Assembly (NCBI RefSeq): GCF_024170285.1
Contig: NZ_JALJXV010000001.1
Location: 640,521 to 704,520 of the forward strand
DNA: 64,000 bases
Source of the DNA: Natronocella acetinitrilica
Lineage (GTDB): Bacteria; Pseudomonadota; Gammaproteobacteria; Nitrococcales; Aquisalimonadaceae
Direction of reading: 5' to 3'
A model generated the notes under the pieces. The model was not told the origin of the DNA. It saw nothing but the letters and a program-made list of their open reading frames with translations, and searched no databases. Within the stretch, counting starts at the first letter, position 1; each line of letters starts with the position of its first letter. The translations under genes were made by a program, and so were the position numbers. Below are positions 26,633 through 33,557 of the stretch, piece by piece.

Positions 26633-26756
26633 GGGTTTGACGGGAGGAGCGGGGTGGCTTTCAAGGACCGTATGCGAGAGGGACCTCGCATACGAGCCTA
26701 CATGGATGTATTTACGGCGTGTCCTTGAAAGCCATCCCGCTCCTCCCGTCAAACCC
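26633..26756 (-). repeat. Giant hairpin element B (36-bp arms, same core as A, inverted)
   Basis: Arms 26633-26668 and 26721-26756 match over 36 bases with one G-T wobble. Inside are TACATGGATGTA (26699-26710) and a 10-bp hairpin (26669-26678, 26685-26694). On the minus strand the core aligns base for base with element A at GGACACGCCGT, CATCCATG, GGCTCG, TCCCT and ACGGTCC. The stem bases between these differ but remain paired. The outer arms are unrelated to those of A. Confidence 0.9.
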
Positions 26757-26788
26757 GGCCCCCGATCAAAGCCCACGGAGACACACTG

Positions 26789-27562
26789 ATGAGCATTCAA
26801 GTCAATGGCCGGGAGATCAGCTCCCGGGAGATCAATATCGAATCGGCGCACCACCAGGAACCGGGCGCTGACCCGCGCCATGCCTGGCGGCGGGCTGCGG
26901 TGGCGCTCACGGTGCGGGAACTCATGCTGCAGCGAGCCCGGCAGGTAGACCTCACCGTGCCGGACGACCCTGAAGGGCAGGATGCGGCGCTGGATGCACT
27001 GGTGGAGCGTGAGGTGAACATGCCTGCCGCCGAGGAGGACGAGTGTAGACGCTGGTACGAGCAGAACCTCGAAGCCTTCCGCAGCCCCGACCTGGTGGAG
27101 GTCAGGCACATCCTGCTGGCGGCGGCGCCAGAAGACATGGATGGCCGTGATGTTGCCCGGGAGCAAGCAGAAGCACTGCTGAGCCGACTGGAGCAGGAGC
27201 CTCGCGCATTCCCGGCAATGGCGGCTGCCCATTCCCGGTGTTCGTCCTCGGCGGAAGGAGGTCACCTGGGGCAGGTCAGCCGTGGCCAGACGGTGCCGGA
27301 ATTCGAAGACGTGGTGCTGCGCCTGCCGGTTGGTCTTGCCGGCCGGCCGGTGGAAACCCGCTACGGCTTTCATGTGGTGGAAGTGCTGCAACGGATACCC
27401 GGCGAACAACTGCCCTTCGACGCCGCAAAGACCAAGATCAAGGAGTACCTGGAAGAGCGAACCCGCCGCCGCGCCATTCATCAGTATATTCGCCTGCTGG
27501 CGGGCGAGGCCGACATCAAGGGAATCGACCTGGATGCCAGCGAATCAATGCTCATCCAATAG
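26789..27562 (+). CDS. Cytoplasmic PpiC/parvulin-type peptidyl-prolyl isomerase of the nar locus
   Basis: A 257-aa protein with an N-terminal helical region and a rotamase domain at about residues 100-200: VEVRHILLAAAP, HSRCSSSAEGGHLGQVSRGQTVPEFEDVV and ETRYGFHVVEVLQRIPG. There is no signal peptide, so unlike most PpiC proteins it should act in the cytoplasm. In Pseudomonas aeruginosa a PpiC-type gene also follows narI, and NifM is a comparable cytoplasmic maturation factor. A role in folding or maturing NarGHI is inferred from position. ATG 26789 has GGAG upstream. Confidence 0.88.
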   Translation: MSIQVNGREISSREINIESAHHQEPGADPRHAWRRAAVALTVRELMLQRARQVDLTVPDDPEGQDAALDALVEREVNMPAAEEDECRRWYEQNLEAFRSPDLVEVRHILLAAAPEDMDGRDVAREQAEALLSRLEQEPRAFPAMAAAHSRCSSSAEGGHLGQVSRGQTVPEFEDVVLRLPVGLAGRPVETRYGFHVVEVLQRIPGEQLPFDAAKTKIKEYLEERTRRRAIHQYIRLLAGEADIKGIDLDASESMLIQ

Positions 27563-27575
27563 ACGGAGCAAATTG

Positions 27576-27989
27576 ATGCAAATCACGAGTTTCGATGACC
27601 TGAAAACGGCCGGGCTGGCGGAGCCCGAGCCCCAGCGCCTACTGATCTTGCTGCTGCGGGCGGACCCGGGCCCTGATGGCAAGGCCGTGACACGGAAAGG
27701 CGTGACGCGGGGTCGAGGCACCCTGACGCCGGTAATGGCCACCGATCTGGAACTGACGCCCCGGCTCAATCTCGCCGCCATCATCGAAGAGGCGGACAGC
27801 CTGGGTGAGCCCTGGCAGCTCATGATGGTCTCAAGTCTCGGTGGGCGAAACGGCCACATGCCCACGACGGAGGATGCGGGAGGTTACCTCGAGGGAATGG
27901 TTCAGGCGGTTCGCGAAGGGCATGACCTGTCCCGGTACGCGGTCTTCGATCGCGCAGGGAGTCCGGTGAAACTGCAAGCGGAGGACTAA
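27576..27989 (+). CDS. Small uncharacterised protein of the nar locus
   Basis: A 137-aa soluble protein beginning MQITSFDDLKTAGLAEPEPQ, with later motifs TPVMATDLELTPRL, MMVSSLGGRNGHMPTTEDA and FDRAGSPV. From memory, similar short proteins are often labelled ribonucleotide reductase subunit alpha in databases. That name is unsupported: it lacks the length, radical cysteines and fold of that enzyme. RBS GGAG is 7 bases before ATG 27576. It sits 13 bases after the PpiC gene and 37 before the hemerythrin gene, so it likely shares the operon. Function unknown. Confidence 0.7.
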   Translation: MQITSFDDLKTAGLAEPEPQRLLILLLRADPGPDGKAVTRKGVTRGRGTLTPVMATDLELTPRLNLAAIIEEADSLGEPWQLMMVSSLGGRNGHMPTTEDAGGYLEGMVQAVREGHDLSRYAVFDRAGSPVKLQAED

Positions 27990-28026
27990 GCTAAGACAGA
28001 CAGGCATGGTACCGGAGGTGCATGTC

Positions 28027-28581
28027 ATGACTGACTTTGTCGATGAACTGCTCTGTGAACACCAGGAAATTCGGCGCGTCCTGAATGTGGTGGAGAGTCA
28101 GCTTGACCTTCTGCATGCGGACGATGATCCGAACTGGGAATTGCTGCTGGATGCCATGTACTACCTGACTCGGTATCCCGACCTGTTTCACCATGGTTTC
28201 GAGGACGTGGTGTTCCGACAACTGCATCGCCGGGATGCGGCTGCCCGTGAGTTCGTGCAGGATCTTGGCCGTGAGCATGGCCTGTTGCATGAGTTGGGGA
28301 TGGCGTTTCTCGCCCTGTGTGAAGACGTGGATGCAGAAACCATGGTGCCCAAGGACAGGCTGGAACATGCCGGGCGATGCTACGTGACTGCCCAGCAGCG
28401 GCACATGCGCAAGGAAGAACAGACTGTTTTCCCGCGCATTCGCCACAGCCTGACCGAGCAGGACTGGCTTGAAGTGCAGCATGACCTGGAGCGCCTGGCG
28501 CAAGCCCGAGCCGGCGCCGACACCATGAGCGACCAGTTCAAGCTGCTTCACGCCCACTTGATGCCGGAGACCGAGGCGTGA
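28027..28581 (+). CDS. Hemerythrin-domain protein
   Basis: A 184-aa four-helix hemerythrin-like protein. Candidate di-iron ligands are in LCEHQEIRRVL, LFHHGFEDVVFRQL, REHGLLHELG and QQRHMRKEEQTVFPRI (the H-x3-E patterns). Such proteins bind oxygen or nitric oxide or support repair of iron clusters, which fits a gene at the end of a nitrate-respiration locus where NO is made. ATG 28027 has GGAGG 8 bases upstream; ATG 28006 is an alternative. A REP-like palindrome follows its stop. Confidence 0.85.
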   Translation: MTDFVDELLCEHQEIRRVLNVVESQLDLLHADDDPNWELLLDAMYYLTRYPDLFHHGFEDVVFRQLHRRDAAAREFVQDLGREHGLLHELGMAFLALCEDVDAETMVPKDRLEHAGRCYVTAQQRHMRKEEQTVFPRIRHSLTEQDWLEVQHDLERLAQARAGADTMSDQFKLLHAHLMPETEA

Positions 28582-28603
28582 GTATCCCGATAGGCCGGTT
28601 TGC

Positions 28604-28638
28604 GGTGCGTTACGGCCTTCGGCCTAACGCACCCTACG
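28604..28638 (+). repeat. REP-like palindrome, copy 4
   Basis: A 35-base unit GGTGCGTTACGGCC-TTC-GGCCTAACGCACCCTACG with a single bulged C in the stem. It lies in the convergent gap between the hemerythrin and quinone-reductase genes. Compared with the first unit at 14213, the stem changes from GCGC/GCGC to GGCC/GGCC while pairing is kept. Confidence 0.82.
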
Positions 28639-28679
28639 ATTGGCACGGCGCAACGACATGACAACCGGAATCCGTCGCC

Positions 28680-29642
28680 TCAGGGCACCAGCACGATCTT
28701 GCCCCGGGCGCCGGGTTCCATGACCGAGACATGAGCCTCGGCGGCCTGTTCCAGCTTCAACTCCCGGGCAATGACCGGTTTCAGCGACCCGTTGCGCAGG
28801 CCAGCGCCGATGGCCGCATGGGCGCTGCGGTACTCCTCCGGCGTCACCAGGGCCAGGGCAGCGCCCAGCACCTGGGCCCGGCGCTGCATCAGGTTGCGGG
28901 CGTTGATCTCCACGTCACCCCGGCTGCCGATGACCACCACGCGACCGCCATGGGCCAGCGCTGGCAGATCGACACCCAGGTTGGCGTCGGCCACCATTTC
29001 CAGGATCACGTCCACGCCACGTCCCCCGGTGGCTGCCAGGGCGGCATCCATGTGTTTGGGATCGCGGTGATCCAGCACCACGTCAGCGCCCTGATCGGCC
29101 AGCAGTGCACGCCCGGCCTCGGTGCCGCCGGTGGCGATGACGGTCAGCCCGGCGGCTTTCGCCAACTGCAACGCGGCAATACCCACACCACCGGTCGCAC
29201 CATGAATAAGTACCGTCTCACCGGCGATTCCGTGACCGCGCTGAAAGAGGGCATGGTAGGCAGTGGTGTAGGGAACGCCGATACCCGCGCCCTGTTGAAA
29301 GCTGATCGAATCCGGCAGCGGGTGGACCTTGCTCTGGTCCGCCAGGGTCATCTCGGCGTAGGCCCCGGAGAGCGTGCCGGCCACGTAGACCCGGTCGCCC
29401 ACGGCAACGCGATCCACGCCTTCGCCGACGGCGGCCACGGTGCCTGCGGCGTCGTGGCCGGGCGTGTAGGGGAGGTCGGGCAGTTTTGCGTATTGGCCGG
29501 CGCGGATGTAGGTCTCAACCGGGTTGATGCCCACCGCCTGTACTTTTACCAGCACCTGACCGGGAGCCGGTTTCGGGTCGGCCACGGTGTCGAGCTGCAG
29601 GGCCTTGGGTTCGCCAAATGCATGGACGCGGATTGCTTTCAC
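28680..29642 (-). CDS. Zinc-independent quinone oxidoreductase (MDR family)
   Basis: A 320-aa NADPH:quinone reductase-like protein. The N-terminal GroES-like domain has VKVQAVGINPVETYIRAG and YTPGHDAAGTV, followed by the Rossmann motif LIHGATGGVGIAALQLAKAAG, where NADPH binds. The structural and catalytic zinc cysteines of alcohol dehydrogenases are absent, as in the QOR/zeta-crystallin branch. It probably reduces quinones or reactive enones in the cytoplasm. Monocistronic; convergent with the hemerythrin gene. Confidence 0.88.
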   Translation of the reverse strand: MKAIRVHAFGEPKALQLDTVADPKPAPGQVLVKVQAVGINPVETYIRAGQYAKLPDLPYTPGHDAAGTVAAVGEGVDRVAVGDRVYVAGTLSGAYAEMTLADQSKVHPLPDSISFQQGAGIGVPYTTAYHALFQRGHGIAGETVLIHGATGGVGIAALQLAKAAGLTVIATGGTEAGRALLADQGADVVLDHRDPKHMDAALAATGGRGVDVILEMVADANLGVDLPALAHGGRVVVIGSRGDVEINARNLMQRRAQVLGAALALVTPEEYRSAHAAIGAGLRNGSLKPVIARELKLEQAAEAHVSVMEPGARGKIVLVP

Positions 29643-29806
29643 GGTGCCTCCAGTGATTGTGAGTCAGGCTGTGGCGGAAAGCTGCGCATGATGCCATATC
29701 CGGCATTGCGGTGGCAGACAGGGCCCCGCGATGAGCAACGGACACCCGCTTCCCACGTCCGACGCGACGCGGCGCGGCAAGCGGAGGTCAGGCGGCTTCT
29801 GCGGTG

Positions 29807-29974
29807 TCAGCCGTGGCAGCCGCAGTTCTTGTGGCCGCAGCCATTACCCTCACTGTGGCCATTCGCGCAGGCTTCGCCACAATAAGGGCGACCGTCACGC
29901 TGGATCGCCTCGTTCGGGTTCACGCGGCAGACGCAATCGGGGCAGGCGCACTTCACCTTGTCGGAATCACTCAT
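29807..29974 (-). CDS. smtA: SmtA-type bacterial metallothionein
   Basis: A 55-aa protein with nine cysteines (9, 11, 14, 16, 32, 36, 46, 51, 53) and three histidines (40, 48, 54), starting MSDSDKVKCACPDCVCRV. This is the size and Cys/His pattern of cyanobacterial and pseudomonad SmtA/BmtA, which sequester Zn and Cd in a four-metal cluster. ATG 29974 lies inside the last codons of the regulator gene (8-base overlap) and has AGGAG upstream, so both are made from one message. Confidence 0.92.
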   Translation of the reverse strand: MSDSDKVKCACPDCVCRVNPNEAIQRDGRPYCGEACANGHSEGNGCGHKNCGCHG

Positions 29975-30278
29975 GGTGGTCTCCTTGCTCTTCATGGATG
30001 TGCTCGACCATGTTCTGCAACATGGTGCGCACGTGGTCGTCACTGACGACATACATGACGCGACGCCCCTCGCGAGCGCCTCGCACCAGCCGGGTTGCCC
30101 GCAGCAGCCGCAAGTGGTGACTCACCAGGGACGACGTTGCGTTCACCTGGCTGGCAATTTCGCTGACGCTCAGGGGGGCATCCATGCAACTCAGGACAAT
30201 TCCGAGCCGGGTCGGATCGCTCAGCATGCGGAACATGTCGCCCAGTTCAGTCAGTTGATCGTCGTTCACGCGCGTCAT
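29967..30278 (-). CDS. smtB: ArsR/SmtB-family zinc-responsive repressor
   Basis: A 103-aa winged-helix repressor: ELGDMFRMLSDPTRLGIVLSCM, recognition helix SSLVSHHLRLLRATRLV and wing GAREGRRVMYVV. The C-terminal helix has the complete alpha-5 metal site D-x-H-x10-H-x2-E (Asp80, His82, His93, Glu96), which marks zinc/cobalt sensors of the SmtB/CzrA type. It should repress itself and smtA and release DNA when zinc is high. An SmtB-like palindrome lies 20 bases upstream. Confidence 0.92.
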   Translation of the reverse strand: MTRVNDDQLTELGDMFRMLSDPTRLGIVLSCMDAPLSVSEIASQVNATSSLVSHHLRLLRATRLVRGAREGRRVMYVVSDDHVRTMLQNMVEHIHEEQGDHHE

Positions 30279-30298
30279 GGAGGGAGTATGTGCACATA

Positions 30299-30312
30299 TG
30301 AACAGTTGTTCA
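30299..30312. promoter_or_regulatory. SmtB-type operator
   Basis: TGAACAGTTGTTCA is a perfect 6-2-6 palindrome in an AT-rich flank, 20 bases upstream of the regulator start. It nearly equals the known SmtB/ZiaR half-site pattern TGAACA-N2-TGTTCA. A second palindrome, GTGACTAAGTCAC (30331-30343), lies between it and the DUF2892 gene; its role is unclear. Confidence 0.7.
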
Positions 30313-30417
30313 AGTATTATTGCTTTGCCTGTGACTAAGTCACTGACCGCCCTGCGCTCCTCCGCCTATGCTGCCCCATGAAACGCACCGCGTTTCTTCA
30401 ACTCGGAGAGGCTTATC

Positions 30418-30606
30418 ATGTTCCAGCGCAATGTCGGCGGCATTGACCGCATCGCCCGGGCCGTTCTGGGCCTGGCCATCCTCAGTCTGGTCTTCGTCGG
30501 GCCGCAGACTGCGTGGGGCTGGCTCGGCCTGATCCCGCTCGCCACCGCGGCTATCGGTTACTGCCCGGCCTACTCGCCCTTCGGCTTCAGGACCTGCAGA
30601 AGCTGA
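30418..30606 (+). CDS. DUF2892 membrane protein
   Basis: A 62-aa protein: MFQRNVGGIDRIARAVLGLAILSL with two hydrophobic helices and the end YCPAYSPFGFRTCRS. This is the YgaP C-terminal/DUF2892 pattern, where a Cys-containing loop often accompanies rhodanese or sulfur-handling proteins. GGAGAGG precedes the ATG. The Crp/Fnr regulator and sulfur genes follow, so a sulfur-related membrane role is likely but not proven. Confidence 0.85.
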   Translation: MFQRNVGGIDRIARAVLGLAILSLVFVGPQTAWGWLGLIPLATAAIGYCPAYSPFGFRTCRS

Positions 30607-30736
30607 CGGCGACGTCGAACCGATGACACACCGCGCGTTCTGCCCTGGCGGAACGGTGTACCTGTGTAGCCGGGCGGCCCCGGGGGCGACTACGCTTGTG
30701 TGAGAACTGCCGATCGGCACAGAGAGGAAGTTTTTG

Positions 30737-31396
30737 ATGCGTCAGCCCAGCCGGGTGGCCCTGAATGCCCTCGCCCCCGATGCGCCTGAAGCCCTGCTCC
30801 AGCGGGTTACCTGTCTCGAACTGAAAGCAGGAACGCGGGTTTTTGGTCCGGGGGATCCCTGTCGGGGGCTGCCCTTCGTGATGAGTGGCGGTATCCGGGT
30901 GCAGATCACCTCCGTCAGCGGTCACGAGATTGTTCTCTACCGGATTGGCGAGGATCAGCTCTGTCCGCTCTCCGTGTCCTGTCTCTTTACCGAGAAGGGT
31001 TACCCCGCAGAGGCCGTGGTGGAGAAGGATGCGGAAGTCCTGGTGGTGCCCGCCGGTACGTTCGATGAACTGTTCGCCTGTTCCAGGCACTTCCGGCGCT
31101 TCGTCATGGGCAGCTATGGCGACCGGCTCTTCTCACTGATGATTCTGGTTGAGGAAATCGCCTTCCGGCGCATGGACGAGCGTATTGCCGAGCATCTGCT
31201 CGAGCATTCTGATGATGACGTACTCCATACCACCCACCAGCGTCTCGCCATCGAACTGGGAACCGCCCGCGAGGTGGTGAGCCGGGTACTCAAGGACTAC
31301 GAGCGGCGTGGCCTGCTGCGGCTGGAGCGTGGTCGAATCGACGTGCTTGATCGAGGCGGGCTGCGCTCACATTGCTCCCATCACAGCGATGCATGA
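30737..31396 (+). CDS. Crp/Fnr-family transcriptional regulator
   Basis: A 219-aa regulator with an N-terminal cyclic-nucleotide-binding-like beta-roll (LELKAGTRVFGPGDPCRGLPFVMSGGIRVQ) and a C-terminal HTH (HQRLAIELGTAREVVSRVLKDYERRGLLRLERGRIDVLD). The four-cysteine Fe-S pattern of FNR is absent, although several cysteines (CLELK, GDPCRG, LCPLSVSCLF) could sense thiol or sulfur species. Similar regulators commonly sit beside YeeE/YedE and rhodanese genes. ATG 30737 is chosen with AGAGGAAG upstream. Confidence 0.87.
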   Translation: MRQPSRVALNALAPDAPEALLQRVTCLELKAGTRVFGPGDPCRGLPFVMSGGIRVQITSVSGHEIVLYRIGEDQLCPLSVSCLFTEKGYPAEAVVEKDAEVLVVPAGTFDELFACSRHFRRFVMGSYGDRLFSLMILVEEIAFRRMDERIAEHLLEHSDDDVLHTTHQRLAIELGTAREVVSRVLKDYERRGLLRLERGRIDVLDRGGLRSHCSHHSDA

Positions 31397-31408
31397 GACG
31401 CGCGCCAA

Positions 31409-31428
31409 CTAGTGTCCCGAAACACTAG
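31409..31428. terminator. Bidirectional hairpin between convergent genes
   Basis: CTAGTGT and ACACTAG form a 7-bp stem with loop CCCGAA. It sits between the Crp/Fnr regulator stop and the YeeE-type gene stop, which it overlaps. No T-run is present, so it is a weak terminator candidate. Confidence 0.4.
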
Positions 31429-31847
31429 CTGCGCCGTCGCTGCACCACCTCGAAGAGCTCCATCCCCGCAATCATGGCGATGACAAACACCAGGGCCTTG
31501 GCTTCGCCGGCGCCCAGTGCCACCAGGGCAGGGCCCGGACAGAAGCCGGCCAGACCCCAGCCAACGCCAAAGCCGAGGCCGCCCAATACCAGCCCCCTGT
31601 CGATATCACGGCGATCGGGAATGCGGAACGGCTCGCCCAGGAGCGAACGCTCCCGGCGGGCGGCCAGTCGAAAGGCCCCCAGCCCGACGGCGATGGCGCC
31701 TGCCATCACGAAGGCGAGGGATGGGTCCCAGTTGCCGAACAGGTCGAGAAACCCCAGCACCTTGGCCGGGTTCGCCATGCCGGAGACCAGCAGGCCGATA
31801 CCGAAGACAAGTCCGGCGACAAATGCGCCTGGTAATGCTTTGTTCAT
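31425..31847 (-). CDS. YeeE/YedE-type membrane protein, PmpB-like half
   Basis: A 140-aa membrane protein of the DUF6691/YeeE-YedE group with four hydrophobic helices. It carries LLVSGMANPAKVLGFLD near the N-terminus and WGLAGFCPGPALVALGAG, whose Cys matches the sulfur-relay cysteine of thiosulfate channels such as YeeE. It forms the second half of a split transporter with the preceding gene, 3 bases away. Expected role: uptake or export of thiosulfate or another sulfane-sulfur anion. Confidence 0.87.
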   Translation of the reverse strand: MNKALPGAFVAGLVFGIGLLVSGMANPAKVLGFLDLFGNWDPSLAFVMAGAIAVGLGAFRLAARRERSLLGEPFRIPDRRDIDRGLVLGGLGFGVGWGLAGFCPGPALVALGAGEAKALVFVIAMIAGMELFEVVQRRRS

Positions 31848-31850
31848 GGC

Positions 31851-32285
31851 CTAGCCTCCCAGCAGGTGACGCATCACGAAAACGGTGAGAAAACCGGTGC
31901 CCATGAAGCACAGGGTGGCCACCAGGGAGCGCGGCGAGAGCCGCGACAGACCGCAGACCCCATGGCCGCTGGTGCAGCCGCTGCCGTATCGGGTGCTGAT
32001 ACCGACCAGAAGGCCAGCGGCGATGAGCAGTGGGTAGCCGGCGTCGATCCGGATGGTGGGGCTGCCGGCCAGCAACAGCCACAGCAGTGGCGCCGCGATC
32101 ATTCCCGCCAGAAAGGCGAGACGCCAGCCGGTGTCGCCAGCCGCCGGCCGCAGCAGCCCGCCGAGTATGCCGCTGATGCCGGCAATCCGGCCGTTGAGCA
32201 GGACAAAGAGCGCTGCGGCCAGGCCGATGAGTGCGCCCCCCGCCAGTGCAGTCCATGGGGTGAAGGCAGCCCAGTCGATGGTCAT
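31851..32285 (-). CDS. YeeE/YedE-type membrane protein, PmpA-like half
   Basis: A 144-aa membrane protein with the YeeE/YedE signature [19 protein letters not shown], which holds two cysteines on the pore. Four helices are predicted. It overlaps the BigR-type repressor gene by 4 bases upstream and is followed by the PmpB-like half, so bigR-pmpA-pmpB is one unit. In full-length YeeE both halves are one polypeptide. Confidence 0.88.
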   Translation of the reverse strand: MTIDWAAFTPWTALAGGALIGLAAALFVLLNGRIAGISGILGGLLRPAAGDTGWRLAFLAGMIAAPLLWLLLAGSPTIRIDAGYPLLIAAGLLVGISTRYGSGCTSGHGVCGLSRLSPRSLVATLCFMGTGFLTVFVMRHLLGG

Positions 32286-32617
32286 GATGCGTCTCCGGTG
32301 TGGTTGCAGAACAGCTCGTAGAGCGTTGCCAGCACGCGCTGGGCACGGGCATCTGCAATACGGTAGTAAATATGCCGCCCCTCGCGGCGCGTCGTCACAA
32401 GCTGTTGTCGCCTGAGTACGCCGAGCTGCTGGGACAGGCTGGGTTGACGGATATCAAGGCGCTCCTCCAGGTCACTGACGCATAGTTCTCCTTCGGTCAG
32501 CTGACAGAGCAGCAGCAGTCGATCCTCATGCGCCAGCATCCGCAGCAGGCCGGAGGCCTCTCCGGCGGCTTCGCGCATGGCGTCGACATCAAGGTGAGTG
32601 GTGGTGTCGGCAGGCAT
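32282..32617 (-). CDS. bigR: BigR/SqrR-type persulfide-sensing ArsR repressor
   Basis: A 111-aa ArsR-family repressor: LLRMLAHEDRLLLLCQLTEGELCVSDLEERL, recognition helix RQPSLSQQLGVLRRQQLV and wing REGRHIYYRI. Cys38 and Cys104 are 66 residues apart, exactly as Cys42/Cys108 in Xylella BigR and Cys41/Cys107 in Rhodobacter SqrR, which form a tetrasulfide link when persulfides accumulate. An additional Cys46 is present. It is divergent from the persulfide dioxygenase gene, with an AT-rich palindrome between. Confidence 0.9.
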   Translation of the reverse strand: MPADTTTHLDVDAMREAAGEASGLLRMLAHEDRLLLLCQLTEGELCVSDLEERLDIRQPSLSQQLGVLRRQQLVTTRREGRHIYYRIADARAQRVLATLYELFCNHTGDAS

Positions 32618-32645
32618 GATGACAGCTCATTGTTAAGTTGAAAAT

Positions 32646-32665
32646 ATTATATATAAAAATATAAT
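32646..32665. promoter_or_regulatory. AT-rich palindromic operator, likely for the BigR-type repressor
   Basis: ATTATAT-N6-ATATAAT is a perfect 7-6-7 palindrome in the 79-base divergent promoter region between bigR and the dioxygenase gene. It is far more AT-rich than its surroundings and resembles the AT-rich sites bound by BigR. Confidence 0.65.
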
Positions 32666-32696
32666 GTATTCAATGAATCTGTTTGGAGGTAATCCC

Positions 32697-33557
32697 ATGC
32701 GCCCTCAGGTCGAAGCGTTTCTTGATTCGGATAGTGAAACTTTCAGTTATGTGGTGTTCGACCGGCCGGGCGGCTCGGCAGCCGTGGTCGACCCGGTGCT
32801 CGACTTCGACAGCAAGTCGGGCCGCACCTCCACGGCCGGCGCGCAACGCCTGGTGGATTTCGTGGGCGAGCAAAATCTGACCGTGGAGTGGATTCTCGAA
32901 ACCCATGCCCACGCAGACCACCTTTCCGCTGCGCCCTTCATCCGCGACGCGGTGGGCGGTCGCATCGCCATCGGTGAGCATATCCGTTCTGTGCAGAAGA
33001 TCTTCCGCGAGGTCTTCAACCTCGAGAAAGAGTTCCTGCCCAACGGCAGTGACTTTGATCATCTGTTCACCGAGGGCGATACATTTGCCGTCGGCGAATT
33101 GCAGGGACGCGTGATTCACACGCCTGGCCACACCCCGGCGGATCTGGCCTATCTGATCGGAGACGCGGTGTTTGTGGGTGACACACTGTTCATGCCCGAC
33201 GTGGGCACGGCGCGTTGTGATTTCCCTGGCGGTGATGCCGCAACCCTGTTCGCGTCCACCCGGCGGTTACTGGCTCTGCCGGATGAAACCCGCATGTTCA
33301 TGTGTCACGACTACCCCACCGAGGGGCGCAGTCACCAGTTTGAGACCACGGTGGGCGAGCAGAAGCGCAGCAACAAGCACGTGCACGAGGGTGTCAGCGA
33401 GGCGGAATTCGTGGAATGGCGACGCTCTCGGGATGCCACACTGGACATGCCGCGGCTGATCCTGCCATCCATCCAGGTCAATATTCGCGCCGGCAAGATG
33501 CCCCCGCCGGAGGACAACGGCAAGGTCTACCTCAAGCTGCCCATCAACCAGCTCTAG
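32697..33557 (+). CDS. Persulfide dioxygenase / Blh-type metallo-beta-lactamase-fold protein
   Basis: A 286-aa metallo-beta-lactamase-fold enzyme close to ETHE1/Blh. Metal motif THAHADHL, IHTPGHTPADLAYLIGDAVFVGDTLFMPDVGTARCDFPGGDA and MFMCHDYPTEGR give the single-iron 2His-1Asp site of persulfide dioxygenases. It oxidises glutathione persulfide to sulfite, detoxifying sulfide. ATG 32697 has GGAGG 8 bases upstream; ATG 32664 and 32673 lie too close to the operator. The gene end overlaps the converging MFS gene by 14 bases. Confidence 0.9.
   Translation: MRPQVEAFLDSDSETFSYVVFDRPGGSAAVVDPVLDFDSKSGRTSTAGAQRLVDFVGEQNLTVEWILETHAHADHLSAAPFIRDAVGGRIAIGEHIRSVQKIFREVFNLEKEFLPNGSDFDHLFTEGDTFAVGELQGRVIHTPGHTPADLAYLIGDAVFVGDTLFMPDVGTARCDFPGGDAATLFASTRRLLALPDETRMFMCHDYPTEGRSHQFETTVGEQKRSNKHVHEGVSEAEFVEWRRSRDATLDMPRLILPSIQVNIRAGKMPPPEDNGKVYLKLPINQL

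Noticed and set aside
26485..26756. CRISPR array or integron attC sites
   Set aside because: There are only two units, no regular spacers and no cas or integrase genes. The RYYYAAC/GTTRRRY boxes of attC are not seen. Long self-complementary arms are not a feature of either.
27576..27989. Ribonucleotide reductase alpha subunit
   Set aside because: The protein is only 137 aa with none of the radical or active-site cysteines; the name is a likely database carry-over.
30331..30343. GTGACTAAGTCAC palindrome as a second SmtB operator
   Set aside because: It is a clean 5-3-5 palindrome but shares no half-site with the SmtB-like site, so no regulator can be assigned.
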